Assembly (NCBI GenBank): GCA_021838635.1
Contig: JAKCDC010000029.1
Location: forward strand, 1 to 34,446
Reading direction: 5' to 3'
DNA length: 34,446 nucleotides
Origin: Pseudomonadota bacterium
GTDB taxonomy: Bacteria > Pseudomonadota > Gammaproteobacteria > Steroidobacterales > Steroidobacteraceae
A program made the position numbers and the translations under genes. This document shows, piece by piece, positions 1 through 6,902 of the stretch (positions are counted from its first letter, which is position 1; each line of letters starts with the position of its first letter). The notes beneath the pieces are model-generated. The model was not told where the DNA came from. It did not search any database and saw only the letters and a program-made list of their open reading frames with translations.

Positions 1-284
1 AACCAGGCAACGGAGCCTCCCCAGGCAAGGATCGCAAGGCCAGGACGGTCGAGATCGACCTCGGAAGGATCGCTCGACGAGCGTTCACAGGGTGTCAGAC
101 GCCTCGATCACCGGGTTTTTCATCAGCTTGTTAGAGGTCCGTCAACGGGGGACCACTTCACCCCCAACCCATACCCCCACCGGTCTCCGTAATGCCTGCG
201 CTGTACCCCGAACCCAGGTGGTGTGCGCCGCGCTTGTCCGTGCGGTGACACCTCGCATCGTCGCCAAGGGTGGGCTAGATCGTT
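1..284. other. Non-coding left edge of island
   Basis: I see no credible gene here. The stretch holds a C-rich motif at about 160-179 (two ACCCCC tracts about 11 nt apart) that resembles the two better-preserved modules at 1751-1793 and 4354-4396. It has no tRNA fragment in front of it and lacks the closing G-rich arm. It may be a decayed copy of the same element end. Confidence 0.4.
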
Positions 285-536
285 TCAGCGTGCGTGAGCA
301 AGCTCTTCCCGGACGATCTCGCGCATCACTTTGGCGGTCAGCGGACGATCATTCTCGGCAAGCGCGGCGCGCAGCGCCTCGTTGATGAGGGTCTGGTAGC
401 CGCGCCCGGCCCCTTCTGCTTTGGCACGGAATGCTTCGATGACCTCGTCATCGATCATGATCGTGATGCGTGTTTTGCCGGGGGAGGGGATTACTGCGCC
501 GCGCTTGCCGCGGCTGAAGTCATATTCCTTTCGCAT
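285..536 (-). CDS. brnA: BrnA-type antitoxin
   Basis: The product is an 83-residue antitoxin of the BrnA family. It is predicted to bind and neutralise the BrnT ribonuclease encoded just upstream and to repress the shared promoter. The sequence shows the family pattern: a basic N-terminus, then a ribbon-helix-helix segment with ITIMIDDEVIEAF followed by YQTLINEALRAAL. The chosen ATG (536) starts MRKEYDF, as is typical; a longer reading frame to 674 only adds sequence that lies inside brnT. The start overlaps the end of brnT by 17 nt, which suggests translational coupling. The toxin-first order is normal for brnTA. The pair lies in the tRNA-Leu-associated island, where toxin-antitoxin modules are common cargo. 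Confidence 0.88.
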   Translation of the reverse strand: MRKEYDFSRGKRGAVIPSPGKTRITIMIDDEVIEAFRAKAEGAGRGYQTLINEALRAALAENDRPLTAKVMREIVREELAHAR

Positions 537-792
537 ATTGGGCTGCCTCTGATTTGCTCGCCTTGCGAGCGGAAATGATGCGAGTGCGATCGCCACGTGG
601 CGTGTGGATGGTGACGAGAGTTCGCCCGAGCGCGTCAATCCCAAGAGTGACGAAGCGGCGTTCGTCCTCGGCATCTGGATCCTCCAGCGTCAAGGCGTTC
701 GGGTCCCGGAGCGCCTGCTCCGCGTGGGCAAAACTCACGCCGTGCTTGCGCAGGTTCGCCTCTGCCTTGGCGGGGTCGAACTCGATCTCCAT
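520..792 (-). CDS. brnT: BrnT-type ribonuclease toxin
   Basis: The product is a 90-residue BrnT toxin, a small RelE-fold ribonuclease that inhibits translation when free of BrnA. Family hallmarks are visible: N-terminal EFDPAKAEANLRKHGVSF, then the acidic DPDAEDERRFVTLG segment, and the C-terminal RTRIISARKASKSEAAQYA. I chose the ATG at 792 because homologues begin ME-(I/F)-EFD. An in-frame ATG at 807 adds only five residues and lies inside a 21-bp palindrome (801-821) that is probably the operator. Neither start has a well-spaced Shine-Dalgarno sequence, so a short or leaderless transcript is possible. The gene is the first of a two-gene operon with brnA. Confidence 0.88.
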   Translation of the reverse strand: MEIEFDPAKAEANLRKHGVSFAHAEQALRDPNALTLEDPDAEDERRFVTLGIDALGRTLVTIHTPRGDRTRIISARKASKSEAAQYAKGI

Positions 793-800
793 CCCTGTAT

Positions 801-821
801 TATGCATATCAAATATGCATA
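801..821. promoter_or_regulatory. Palindromic operator of brnTA
   Basis: This is a perfect inverted repeat with 9-bp arms (TATGCATAT / ATATGCATA) around a CAA centre, in an otherwise GC-rich stretch. It lies immediately upstream of, and partly over, the alternative brnT start. Known BrnTA systems are autoregulated by BrnA binding near the promoter, so this is the obvious candidate site. Confidence 0.6.
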
Positions 822-1023
822 TGGCAAGAACGATGACTGGCGGTGCACAACCATGCCGGTGGCGACGGTTGTTCGCCCGGGTTCGTCACTGCACCCATAT
901 CGCTGTGGACAGTTTCCAACACCGCCTTTCCGCTCCGTTGCCACCGGACGAAGGCGCCGGGGCATGGGTTATGAGCCTGTAGCGGCGGTTTGAAGCCGGC
1001 AGATCTGGCGAGCGGAAGAGTAA

Positions 1024-1518
1024 TTAGTCCGTTGGGGCTTCCGGAATAGTAATGCTATGGACAGAAAATGTTGGCCCGCCGCTCACACGAGATGGCACGC
1101 GCTCGCCAGTGTCCAAAAAGCCAAGTGCCTTGTAGAAGACCTCCGCAGGAGGATCCGGAAGAACCCACAGTTGTCGCCATCCGTGCGTCCGAGCCACTTC
1201 GAACATGAAGCGCACCACCAACGTTCCGATGCCCCGCCCAATGTGCTCGGGTACAACCCAGAGATTATCGATCAGCACCCGAGCATCGCTCTCCGCGAGG
1301 GAAAAGAATGCGACTATCTCGCCGCGAAGCATCACGACTTCGAAGCAGTGATTTGACCGCAAGTAGGCAGTTGTGATCCGGTGCAACTGCATTGCGCGTG
1401 TCAGATACTCTGCGGGCCATACCCAGTGGGCCCTGGAGCGCGCTATCAAACAATTTACATCGTTGAGAGAGGATTCTCTCGCTGTAACAATGGTGATCTC
1501 TTCGGATATTCGGGTCAC
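1024..1518 (-). CDS. GNAT-family N-acetyltransferase
   Basis: This is a predicted acetyl-CoA-dependent N-acetyltransferase of about 164 residues; the substrate is unknown. The acetyl-CoA-binding motif A is clear around residues 84-108 (DNLWVVPEHIGRGIGT followed by a helix). Motif B follows near 115-133, with LWVLPDPPAEVFYKALGF, the usual GNAT C-terminal Tyr-containing segment. I chose a GTG at 1518 because sequence upstream of it is low-complexity and basic and does not look like a GNAT. The open frame itself extends to 1728, and the true start is uncertain. The gene is alone on the minus strand between the brnTA operon and the 20-bp tRNA-derived repeat, and could be cargo of the island. Confidence 0.8.
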   Translation of the reverse strand: MTRISEEITIVTARESSLNDVNCLIARSRAHWVWPAEYLTRAMQLHRITTAYLRSNHCFEVVMLRGEIVAFFSLAESDARVLIDNLWVVPEHIGRGIGTLVVRFMFEVARTHGWRQLWVLPDPPAEVFYKALGFLDTGERVPSRVSGGPTFSVHSITIPEAPTD

Positions 1519-1680
1519 GAAGCGATCATACGCTTCCTGGCACACAGACGGTCCCGCCGAGAAGCTGGTCTTTGAATGTCCGCTTCGACGGCGCTGAATC
1601 CCGCGCGATGCGCTGGGTGCCGCATTGCGCGGCGCGGAACGCCGAGGTCCGGCGTGCGGCAATGCTTGAAAAGTTGATGG

Positions 1681-1700
1681 TGCCCGAGGTCGGAGTCGAA
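1681..1700. repeat. tRNA-Leu 3'-end direct repeat, copy 1
   Basis: These 20 bp are identical to the T-arm/acceptor part of the tRNA-Leu gene (6909-6928, read on the plus strand). The copy is shorter than the 26-bp match at 4278-4303. Duplicated tRNA 3' ends are the usual footprint of integration by a tyrosine recombinase. Confidence 0.85.
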
Positions 1701-1750
1701 TCTTGCGTAGAAGTACCTGACTTTGCATCAGTTAATCTGGTCACGCAGAA

Positions 1751-1793
1751 GAAGTACCCCCAGTCATACCCCCACGGCTCGGGGGGTACACTG
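1751..1793. repeat. 43-nt att-arm-like module, copy A
   Basis: The module contains two C-tracts (GTACCCCC, then ATACCCCC) and a closing GGGGGTAC. The outer arms (1754-1761 and 1782-1789) form an 8-bp inverted repeat. It begins 50 nt after the tRNA repeat, exactly as in copy B (4354-4396). Similar paired ACCCCC tracts are often seen near integrase genes in tRNA-targeting islands, so it may be a recombinase arm-binding site. Confidence 0.6.
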
Positions 1794-1874
1794 TGCGTCC
1801 TCTCGCCCAGTTGCCTGAGCAGCTGGCGCAGTGAATTAGTCGCTGATTCGCCTCACGATTTGCGGCGAATGGCA

Positions 1875-1900
1875 GCTTCTAGATCACCGGACCTAGAAGC
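1875..1900. repeat. Inverted repeat upstream of fic
   Basis: The arms GCTTCTAG and CTAGAAGC (8 bp, perfect) flank a 10-nt loop. The site lies about 27 nt upstream of the fic -35 box and could be an operator or a hairpin in an upstream transcript. Confidence 0.4.
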
Positions 1901-1926
1901 GGACTTTATTTGGACAATTCACCCTG

Positions 1927-1956
1927 TTGTTAGGCGGTAACTATTTGAACTATAGT
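1927..1956 (+). promoter_or_regulatory. Promoter of fic, probably leaderless
   Basis: A -35-like TTGTTA (1927-1932) and a -10-like TATAGT (1951-1956) are separated by 18 nt. The expected transcription start falls at about 1962-1964, on the ATG of fic itself, and no Shine-Dalgarno sequence precedes that ATG. This fits a leaderless mRNA. Confidence 0.5.
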
Positions 1957-1961
1957 GGGCA

Positions 1962-3197
1962 ATGGCCCAAAATAAAGCGGACAGAAAAGCGGACATGAAC
2001 GCGGCGAAAGGTCGGGACGAGGCAACCGGCCTGATGGAGCCGCTTGTCCTGGGGGAAGGCTCCCGCCACCGCCCGGAATTGACCGATCTTGCCCTAGAGC
2101 TCGCGCAGCGGAGCGCCGGCTTTCGCCGCTCGCTGCCGGAAAGCCTGCTGTCTTCGCTCGCGACGCTCGTGCGCGCGATGAACTGTTACTACAGCAACTT
2201 GATCGAAGGGCATGACACGCACCCGATCGATATCGAGCGCGCCCTTCAGGGCGACTACAGCAAGGATGCGAAGAAGCGCGATCTGCAGCTCGAAGCCCTG
2301 GCGCATATCGCCGTCCAGCAATGGATTGACGAAGGTGGTCTCAAGGGACGGGTAGTTGCCGCGGACTCTATTCGCGAAATTCATCGTCGGTTCTGCGAAG
2401 CGCTGCCCGAAGACCTGCTATGGGTTGAGGATCCGGCGACACACGAACGCATACGGCTCATCCCGGGCGAACTACGCACTCGCGACGTCGCGGTAGGCGA
2501 TCACATCGCTATCAGCGCGCCGGCTGTGCCCCGCTTCCTCGGGCGCTTTGAGGGGGTCTATAGCCGCCTCGGCAAGACTGAAACCATTCTTGCCGCGGCG
2601 GCGGCCCATCATCGCCTGGCGTGGATTCACCCGTTCCTAGACGGCAATGGTCGCGTCGCCCGACTGATGTCGCATGCAACGTTGCTGGACGTACTCGACA
2701 CAGGCGCGATCTGGTCTATCGCGCGTGGCTTGGCACGCAACGTTGCTGCATACAAGAGCCATCTGGCCGCTTGCGACATGGCCCGTCGAAACGATCTTGA
2801 CGGTCGCGGCAATCTGAGCGAGGAAGCTTTGGCGGGATTCACGCGGTTCTTCCTGTCTACGTGCCTCGATCAGGTCACGTTCATGGAAGGGCTCATGCAG
2901 CCGGACTTCCTGCGCAACCGTATCCTCCTGTGGACAGAAGAGGAAATCCGTCTCCATCGTCTACCTCCGAAGTCCGGTGCCATCCTCGAAGCCGTGCTCT
3001 ACCGCGGCGAGCTGCCGCGCGGTGATGCCGCCGACATTGTTGGCACCGGAGACCGTCAGGCGCGGCGCGTCGTGTCGGCGCTGATCGAGAGAGGAGTGGT
3101 GACTTCCGTGAGCAGTCGCGCGCCACTGCGGCTTGCTTTCCCGGCGGCGCTGGCATCACGCTGGATGCCCGGTCTGTTTCCGGATCAGCGTGGTTAA
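1962..3197 (+). CDS. Fic-domain protein, self-inhibited class II type
   Basis: This 411-residue Fic protein probably transfers AMP (or another nucleotide moiety) to a target protein. The catalytic motif HPFLDGNGRVAR is complete at residues 223-234, including the essential His and the GNGR anion-binding loop. An inhibitory-helix motif, SNLIEG (78-83), matches the S/T-x-x-x-E-G/N rule and lies N-terminal to the Fic core. This makes it a class II Fic that carries its own antitoxin-like helix, which fits the lack of a separate antitoxin gene. A flap segment (GELRTRDVAVGDH, about 169-181) precedes the core. The C-terminal 80 residues look like a winged helix (RQARRVVSALIERGVV). An ATG at codon 12 is an alternative start. 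The gene lies alone within the cassette. Confidence 0.9.
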   Translation: MAQNKADRKADMNAAKGRDEATGLMEPLVLGEGSRHRPELTDLALELAQRSAGFRRSLPESLLSSLATLVRAMNCYYSNLIEGHDTHPIDIERALQGDYSKDAKKRDLQLEALAHIAVQQWIDEGGLKGRVVAADSIREIHRRFCEALPEDLLWVEDPATHERIRLIPGELRTRDVAVGDHIAISAPAVPRFLGRFEGVYSRLGKTETILAAAAAHHRLAWIHPFLDGNGRVARLMSHATLLDVLDTGAIWSIARGLARNVAAYKSHLAACDMARRNDLDGRGNLSEEALAGFTRFFLSTCLDQVTFMEGLMQPDFLRNRILLWTEEEIRLHRLPPKSGAILEAVLYRGELPRGDAADIVGTGDRQARRVVSALIERGVVTSVSSRAPLRLAFPAALASRWMPGLFPDQRG

Positions 3198-3375
3198 GGT
3201 AGCGATGCTGTATGCGGGCCAATCGCAAAATGGTCCTTTCAGTCGCTTCGAGACCGTCACGGCATAATTCAGAATTCCAGTTTGCGGTCATCGGCCATGT
3301 CCTGCTGCTTGGGATCCCGACAGCCCTCCGACGAGGGCGCGCCTGGATTGGATCTGCATAATTGCAGCATCGCCT

Positions 3376-4095
3376 ATGAAAGCCGTTGAGAGACGCAATG
3401 CCCGCGTAATCGTGATCCTCGGCTGCGCGATCGCCGTCGGATTGCTTACGGGATGGGTATTGTCCAGACAATGCGGCAGAGCCGCGCATGGCAATTTACC
3501 GGAGCCAGTGGTACGACGGTTGACTGCCGCATCAGCACAGCGCGCAGCTATCACACAGTCAGGTAAGCAGACAGCTCCGAAGACGGTATCAACCGGAAAT
3601 CCGGCTCCTGATTGGGTCAGCCCAAGAGTGCAGAACCCGCCGCCCGGACAATATGGCAAAGGCGCGCATTGGAATGATGTTCAAGCACAAGTGATGGAGT
3701 TTTTTGGCAACGATCATGGTCGTTATTTGAGTGACAAGTATGTGTACCACTCAGAAGATCCGTCTCTCGTCGATCAATATACTGCCTCGACATATGACCA
3801 GTTTGCCACGGAGTATAAAGAGACTGATTTCGCTTATGACAGGCGACTGGCTGATGGGACGCGAATGCTCGTGAAGCAGTACGATACGGATTCGATGACG
3901 CGGATCTTCCTGTTCTTAAGCGCAGACCAATCAGAGGTGCTTGCCGCCGGGATGACGACGGTTACCGGAACGGGATACCAGGTTCAACTGTTCGAAAAGC
4001 AAGACATGGGATTAACGCCGGAGATCCGGGCGGCATTAAAACAGTACCTCTCTCACTACGAGTCGTTGACTATTGATTTGCATGTCTTGCGCTGA
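3376..4095 (+). CDS. Membrane-anchored or exported protein of unknown function
   Basis: I do not recognise this 239-residue protein. Residues 11-29 form a hydrophobic segment after a basic start (MKAVERRNARVIVILG), so it is a signal anchor or uncleaved signal peptide. A Pro/Thr/Ala-rich linker (about 36-95) leads to a globular, acidic and Tyr-rich domain (about 96-239). That domain has alternating strand-like stretches (RIFLFLSADQSEVLAAGMTT) and a probable C-terminal helix. Base composition falls well below that of the core genes in the middle of this frame, which suggests foreign origin. The gene is downstream of fic with a 178-nt gap and is probably transcribed separately. Nothing in the sequence proves a functional link to Fic. 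Confidence 0.65.
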   Translation: MKAVERRNARVIVILGCAIAVGLLTGWVLSRQCGRAAHGNLPEPVVRRLTAASAQRAAITQSGKQTAPKTVSTGNPAPDWVSPRVQNPPPGQYGKGAHWNDVQAQVMEFFGNDHGRYLSDKYVYHSEDPSLVDQYTASTYDQFATEYKETDFAYDRRLADGTRMLVKQYDTDSMTRIFLFLSADQSEVLAAGMTTVTGTGYQVQLFEKQDMGLTPEIRAALKQYLSHYESLTIDLHVLR

Positions 4096-4277
4096 GGTGT
4101 GAACAAACATGCCGGACTGTCCTGTCGGCAGGGTCATCTCGTGCCTGAGGCGGATCTCCGGATGCTTTGGCAATTGCTCGGGAGACTAAGGCATTCTGGG
4201 ATCTGGTTAGCGCCGCGCATGCCTCACCGCGGAGCAGGAGGGTGCCGAACGCAGGCGCCAAGCTGGTGCGCAAAAAA

Positions 4278-4303
4278 TGGGTCTGCCCGAGGTCGGAGTC
4301 GAA
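4278..4303. repeat. tRNA-Leu 3'-end direct repeat, copy 2
   Basis: These 26 bp are identical to 6903-6928. They cover the 3' part of the T arm, the 3' acceptor strand, the discriminator base and six downstream bases. Identity breaks sharply on both sides, as expected for a recombination core. Confidence 0.9.
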
Positions 4304-4353
4304 ACAGACGCGAAATTGCTGAGAATTACTGCACCTCCATAACTACCCAGAGA

Positions 4354-4396
4354 GAAGTACCCCCAGCTATACCCCCGCAACCCTGGGGGTACACTG
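4354..4396. repeat. 43-nt att-arm-like module, copy B
   Basis: It has the same length, layout and 50-nt offset from the tRNA repeat as copy A. The 8-bp arms are GTACCCCC (4357-4364) and GGGGGTAC (4385-4392). Bases between the arms differ at several positions from copy A while the C-tracts and arms are kept. Confidence 0.6.
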
Positions 4397-4654
4397 GGCC
4401 GCGCACCATCGCGGACTGAGCAGCGTGGTGTGCTAAATGACCGCCTGCCAGTGGCAGGGTGCCGGCCCAGAGCCTCTCGATGCTGCGCGGCGACCGGCCG
4501 CTAGGGGCGGGGGCGGAACCGGAGCACACCTGCGGGATTGTGGCTGCTGGCCCGCCGGTCCCGGCAATGTGGCGAACGCCCGCCGGCATTTCCGGCTTGC
4601 GGGACGCGCGCTCATAAAGTAGGCTAGCGTCAGTCTAGACCATCCTTAAGTGCC

Positions 4655-4900
4655 ATGCACAATCCTTCCGTTCCTCTTGCCGAGGCAAAGAACAGGCTCT
4701 CTGAGCTGATCGATCGGGTCAGTCGGGGCGAGGAAATCGTCATCAGCCGTCACAATACCGACATTGCCCGGCTCGTTCCGATCGGGCGTCCGCCCAGGCG
4801 CGACATCAGCGATGCAATCGCCAAGATGCGCGCGACCCGCAAGAACAGAAGCGCCAGTATCGAGGAGATCCTCCACTGGCGTAGCGAAGGACGCCGTTGA
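4655..4900 (+). CDS. vapB: Phd/YefM-family antitoxin
   Basis: This is an 81-residue antitoxin of the Phd/YefM fold. The N-terminal half (PLAEAKNRLSELIDRVSRGE, then IVISRHNTDIARLVPI) is the typical DNA-binding and dimerisation domain; the C-terminal tail (about 48-81) would wrap the toxin. It should neutralise the PIN-domain ribonuclease encoded next and repress the operon. The antitoxin-first order and the overlapping or near-overlapping junction with vapC are normal. An 8-bp palindrome at 4633-4640 is a candidate operator. The symbol vapB follows the toxin; the fold is Phd/YefM instead of the AbrB type. Confidence 0.88.
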   Translation: MHNPSVPLAEAKNRLSELIDRVSRGEEIVISRHNTDIARLVPIGRPPRRDISDAIAKMRATRKNRSASIEEILHWRSEGRR

Positions 4901-4902
4901 AC

Positions 4903-5325
4903 ATGGAGTTCGTTCTGGATTCCTCGGTCACCATGTCGTGGTTCTTCGAAGATGAAGCCACAATCGCCACGGATGAATTGCTTGATCAGCTCAACAGCGA
5001 CGGACGCGCCATTGTCGCGGCGCACTGGGCATTGGAGGTCGGCAACACGCTCCTTATGGCCGAGCGGCGCAAGCGTTCGACTGTCGCCGAGTCGAGCCAT
5101 TTTCTGGCCATCCTCGATGCGCTGCCGATCGAAACGGATCAGGAAACAATTTCTCGAGCGGGCACGGAAACCATGGCGCTGGCTAGGGCTCAAGGGCTCA
5201 CACTCTATGACAGCGCCTATCTCGAGCTCGCCATGCGCCGTAGTTTGCCTTTGGCTACACTCGACAAGCAGCTGCGCGCCGCGGCAAAGAAAACTGGCGC
5301 ACCCTGCCTGCCCAAGGAACTCTGA
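4903..5325 (+). CDS. vapC: VapC-like PIN-domain ribonuclease toxin
   Basis: This is a 140-residue PIN-domain endoribonuclease and toxin partner of the preceding antitoxin. The four acidic metal-binding residues expected of the family are visible: Asp6 (FVLDSSV), Glu45 (WALEVGN), Asp103 (TLYDSAY) and Asp121 (LATLDKQL). I placed the start at the ATG 4903, since homologues begin just before the FVLD motif. A TTG at 4897 is in frame, overlaps the antitoxin stop and lies at a better distance (6 nt) from the AAGGA at 4886-4890, so initiation there adding two residues is possible. The pair is cargo of the tRNA-associated segment. Confidence 0.9.
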   Translation: MEFVLDSSVTMSWFFEDEATIATDELLDQLNSDGRAIVAAHWALEVGNTLLMAERRKRSTVAESSHFLAILDALPIETDQETISRAGTETMALARAQGLTLYDSAYLELAMRRSLPLATLDKQLRAAAKKTGAPCLPKEL

Positions 5326-5452
5326 GGATTACCGGCTTGGTCGGCGGCAGTCGGCCAGAAGCGGCCGGACAGGCGATAGATTTGCGGGGCTGAAACCAGA
5401 CGTTCAGAATGGATGCTCGGATAAGAGCTAATGTTAGGGGGGTGATCGCGCA

Positions 5453-5650
5453 ATGCCATCATCTTACGTCTGTGCCGTGTGTGGAGCCCCCATCCTGATC
5501 GGGCGGCACAACAGCGGTTGGCGGCACAGTGGAGCGAGCAGGGAAGCCCACCGCGTTCGCCCGATTCCGCGCGATGAGTATATGAAGAAGGAAATTTCGG
5601 AGATCGCCTCCGCTGTCAAAAGCTCTCGCAGGCCAAAAGGCACAACATGA
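5453..5650 (+). CDS. Small CxxC protein of unknown function
   Basis: This is a predicted 65-residue basic protein. An N-terminal CAVC pair followed by His residues (GRHNSGWRH, EAH) suggests a small metal-binding knuckle; the C-terminus is Lys/Arg-rich. A G-rich Shine-Dalgarno-like tract (AGGGGGG) ends about 10 nt before the ATG. It sits downstream of vapC with a gap of about 130 nt. I do not recognise the family. The length is modest and the coding potential is supported only by the ribosome-binding site and the motif, so this call is tentative. Confidence 0.45.
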   Translation: MPSSYVCAVCGAPILIGRHNSGWRHSGASREAHRVRPIPRDEYMKKEISEIASAVKSSRRPKGTT

Positions 5651-5853
5651 AGCGGTTCATCCGCGCGCCATCAATCCCTCGATTGGCCGAACCCAACCAG
5701 GGACGTGAGCGTCTCAATGGCGCACAATGGCGGGCGGCTGCCAAGGGTCGTTATGCGCTCCTTGGACGCTGATCGGCCGCGTGCGGCCAAGAAGCGACAT
5801 TCGCTGTTCAAGTATAGCTCCCAGGAAGCGGACGCTCCCTGCCCACAATCCCA

Positions 5854-6339
5854 TTATTCCATGGAACTGGTTTTCACGTATTCCACCAGCTGTTCAAGCA
5901 CTCTGCCCCAGCCCTGCGTGAAGCCTATCTTCTCATGCGCGGCAGCATGCTCTTTGGTGGCATGCATGGCAGTAGCCGTGTATTTACAGCCACCGCTGCG
6001 ATGCGGTTCAAACGTTAACACTGCGGTAAAGAACCACGGAGCGGCGGCCGCGTCATGCGGCCGAAAGCCGGGCCCGAGCGCAGAGGTCCAGACCAGCCTG
6101 CGGTATGGCACGATTTCCAGGTAACAGCCGGGAGTCGCCGGCATTTTTTTGCCATCGGCGTCCACCATTTGGGCGAAGAATTTGCCGCCGGGCTTCAAGT
6201 CGATTTCGCACTCGATGGTCCGGTAAGGCTTGGGGCAGAACCAAGGCATCAAATGTTTCGGTGTCGTCCAGGCTTTGAACACCAGCTCCGGCGATACGTC
6301 CACAATGCGTTCTAACACCAAGTCCAGTTCACTTGTCAT
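5854..6339 (-). CDS. SRPBCC/AHSA1-like protein
   Basis: This 161-residue protein is of the activator-of-Hsp90-ATPase-1-like (SRPBCC, START-like) family. These proteins form a helix-grip cavity for a hydrophobic ligand. Family features are ERIVDVSPELVFKAWTTPKHLMPWFCP near the start, DLKPGGKFFAQM in the middle, and a final amphipathic helix with GWGRVLEQLVEYVK. The substrate is unknown. The ATG overlaps the end of the upstream arsR gene by 11 nt, so the two are translationally coupled. The ArsR-SRPBCC pairing is widespread in bacteria, where the regulator often precedes one or more such genes. The pair is convergent to the toxin-antitoxin genes. Confidence 0.88.
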   Translation of the reverse strand: MTSELDLVLERIVDVSPELVFKAWTTPKHLMPWFCPKPYRTIECEIDLKPGGKFFAQMVDADGKKMPATPGCYLEIVPYRRLVWTSALGPGFRPHDAAAAPWFFTAVLTFEPHRSGGCKYTATAMHATKEHAAAHEKIGFTQGWGRVLEQLVEYVKTSSME

Positions 6340-6658
6340 CGTCGTCCCCCTTCATCGTGAGCAGATAAGCGTCCAATTGATCCAAGCGCTTCTCCCAGAG
6401 TTTCCGTCGATCGAGGATCCAGTCTTCCGCGGTCTGAAGGCTTTTTGGAACGAGCTCGTACGTGCGCACTCGACCGGACTTCTTGGATTTCACCAGCCCG
6501 TACATTTCAAGCACGCTCAAGTGCTGCGTGAATGACGAAAGTGCCATGTCAAATGGACGCGCCAGCTCAAGGGTCGAAGCGGCGCCAATGCTTAGCCGCT
6601 GTAGCACTGCCCGGCGGGTTGGATCGGCAAGCGCCTGGAATATTTGATCCAGTTTCAT
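6329..6658 (-). CDS. ArsR-family transcriptional regulator
   Basis: This is a 109-residue winged-helix repressor. The helix-turn-helix is clear: FQALADPTRRAVLQRLSIGA, then LARPFDMALSSFTQHLSVLE, then the wing GLVKSKKSGRVRTYELVP. It has no ELCVC-type metal-binding cysteines, so it is not a classical arsenic sensor; ArsR proteins paired with SRPBCC genes are of this kind. I chose ATG 6658, preceded by AGG, because the 13 extra codons to 6697 run through the operator and promoter. An imperfect palindrome (6665-6682) overlaps the -10 region, which implies autorepression of the arsR-SRPBCC operon. Confidence 0.9.
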   Translation of the reverse strand: MKLDQIFQALADPTRRAVLQRLSIGAASTLELARPFDMALSSFTQHLSVLEMYGLVKSKKSGRVRTYELVPKSLQTAEDWILDRRKLWEKRLDQLDAYLLTMKGDDDDK

Positions 6659-6664
6659 CCTATG

Positions 6665-6682
6665 GTTAGTCACGTGTCTAAC
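6665..6682. promoter_or_regulatory. Operator of arsR-SRPBCC operon
   Basis: GTTAG and CTAAC arms surround a CACGTG core in an 18-bp near-palindrome (one mismatched pair each side of the core). It covers the end of the -10 box and the predicted transcription start of the minus-strand arsR gene, an ideal place for repression. Confidence 0.55.
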
Positions 6683-6709
6683 TATATCGCGTCGCATTAC
6701 TTAGTGCAA
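6681..6709 (-). promoter_or_regulatory. Promoter of arsR-SRPBCC operon
   Basis: On the minus strand, TTGCAC (6709-6704) and TATAGT (6686-6681) are separated by exactly 17 nt, a good sigma-70 match. Transcription would start near 6675. Confidence 0.6.
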
Positions 6710-6902
6710 GACCGAAGTGTTTGTTTACGCGTAGATGGTCAGGGGAAGCGATTCGACACCTTACGGTAGGCACCCCGGAACCGGCCATAATCCACCGTCG
6801 GCTTCGGGTCGATACCGGCCCGTCAACTTCGGGCGGTCGCTCCGGCAGCTGGCGCACTGTGAGTAGGCTGGTGGAGGCCAGCGAACGCCAGCGAAAAGGA
6901 GG

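Larger units (their letters stand above)
1519..1961. other. Intergenic region with tRNA fragment and att-like module
   Basis: No gene is supported here. The stretch holds a tRNA-Leu 3'-end copy (1681-1700), the 43-nt C/G-rich module (1751-1793), an 8-bp stem-loop (1875-1900) and the fic promoter (1927-1956). No integrase coding remnant could be recognised in any frame. Confidence 0.6.
1681..4303. mobile_element. Putative integrase-less cassette carrying fic
   Basis: This segment is bounded by two direct copies of the tRNA-Leu 3' end and carries, in order, the 43-nt module, a Fic-domain gene and an exported unknown. The period, repeat start to repeat start, is 2603 bp. No recombinase is present. 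This suggests a deletion derivative or an element mobilised in trans; it could also be two unrelated insertion scars that happen to be this far apart. Confidence 0.45.
4096..4654. other. Intergenic region with tRNA fragment and att-like module
   Basis: No gene is supported in this 559-nt gap. It holds tRNA repeat copy 2 (4278-4303), module B (4354-4396), a 6+3+6 palindrome (CCTGCC AGT GGCAGG, 4444-4458) and an 8-bp palindrome GTCTAGAC (4633-4640). The last lies 15 nt before the vapB start and may be an operator for the toxin-antitoxin pair. Confidence 0.6.

Noticed and set aside
110-137. Sequence resembling an insertion-sequence end near the left edge
   Set aside because: A GGGTTTTTCAT-type string looks like some IS termini, but there is no matching inverted end or transposase remnant in the window.
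1-6902. Integrase or transposase gene in the island
   Set aside because: I looked for tyrosine recombinase and DDE transposase motifs on both strands and found none; the island's attachment-like repeats stand without a recombinase.
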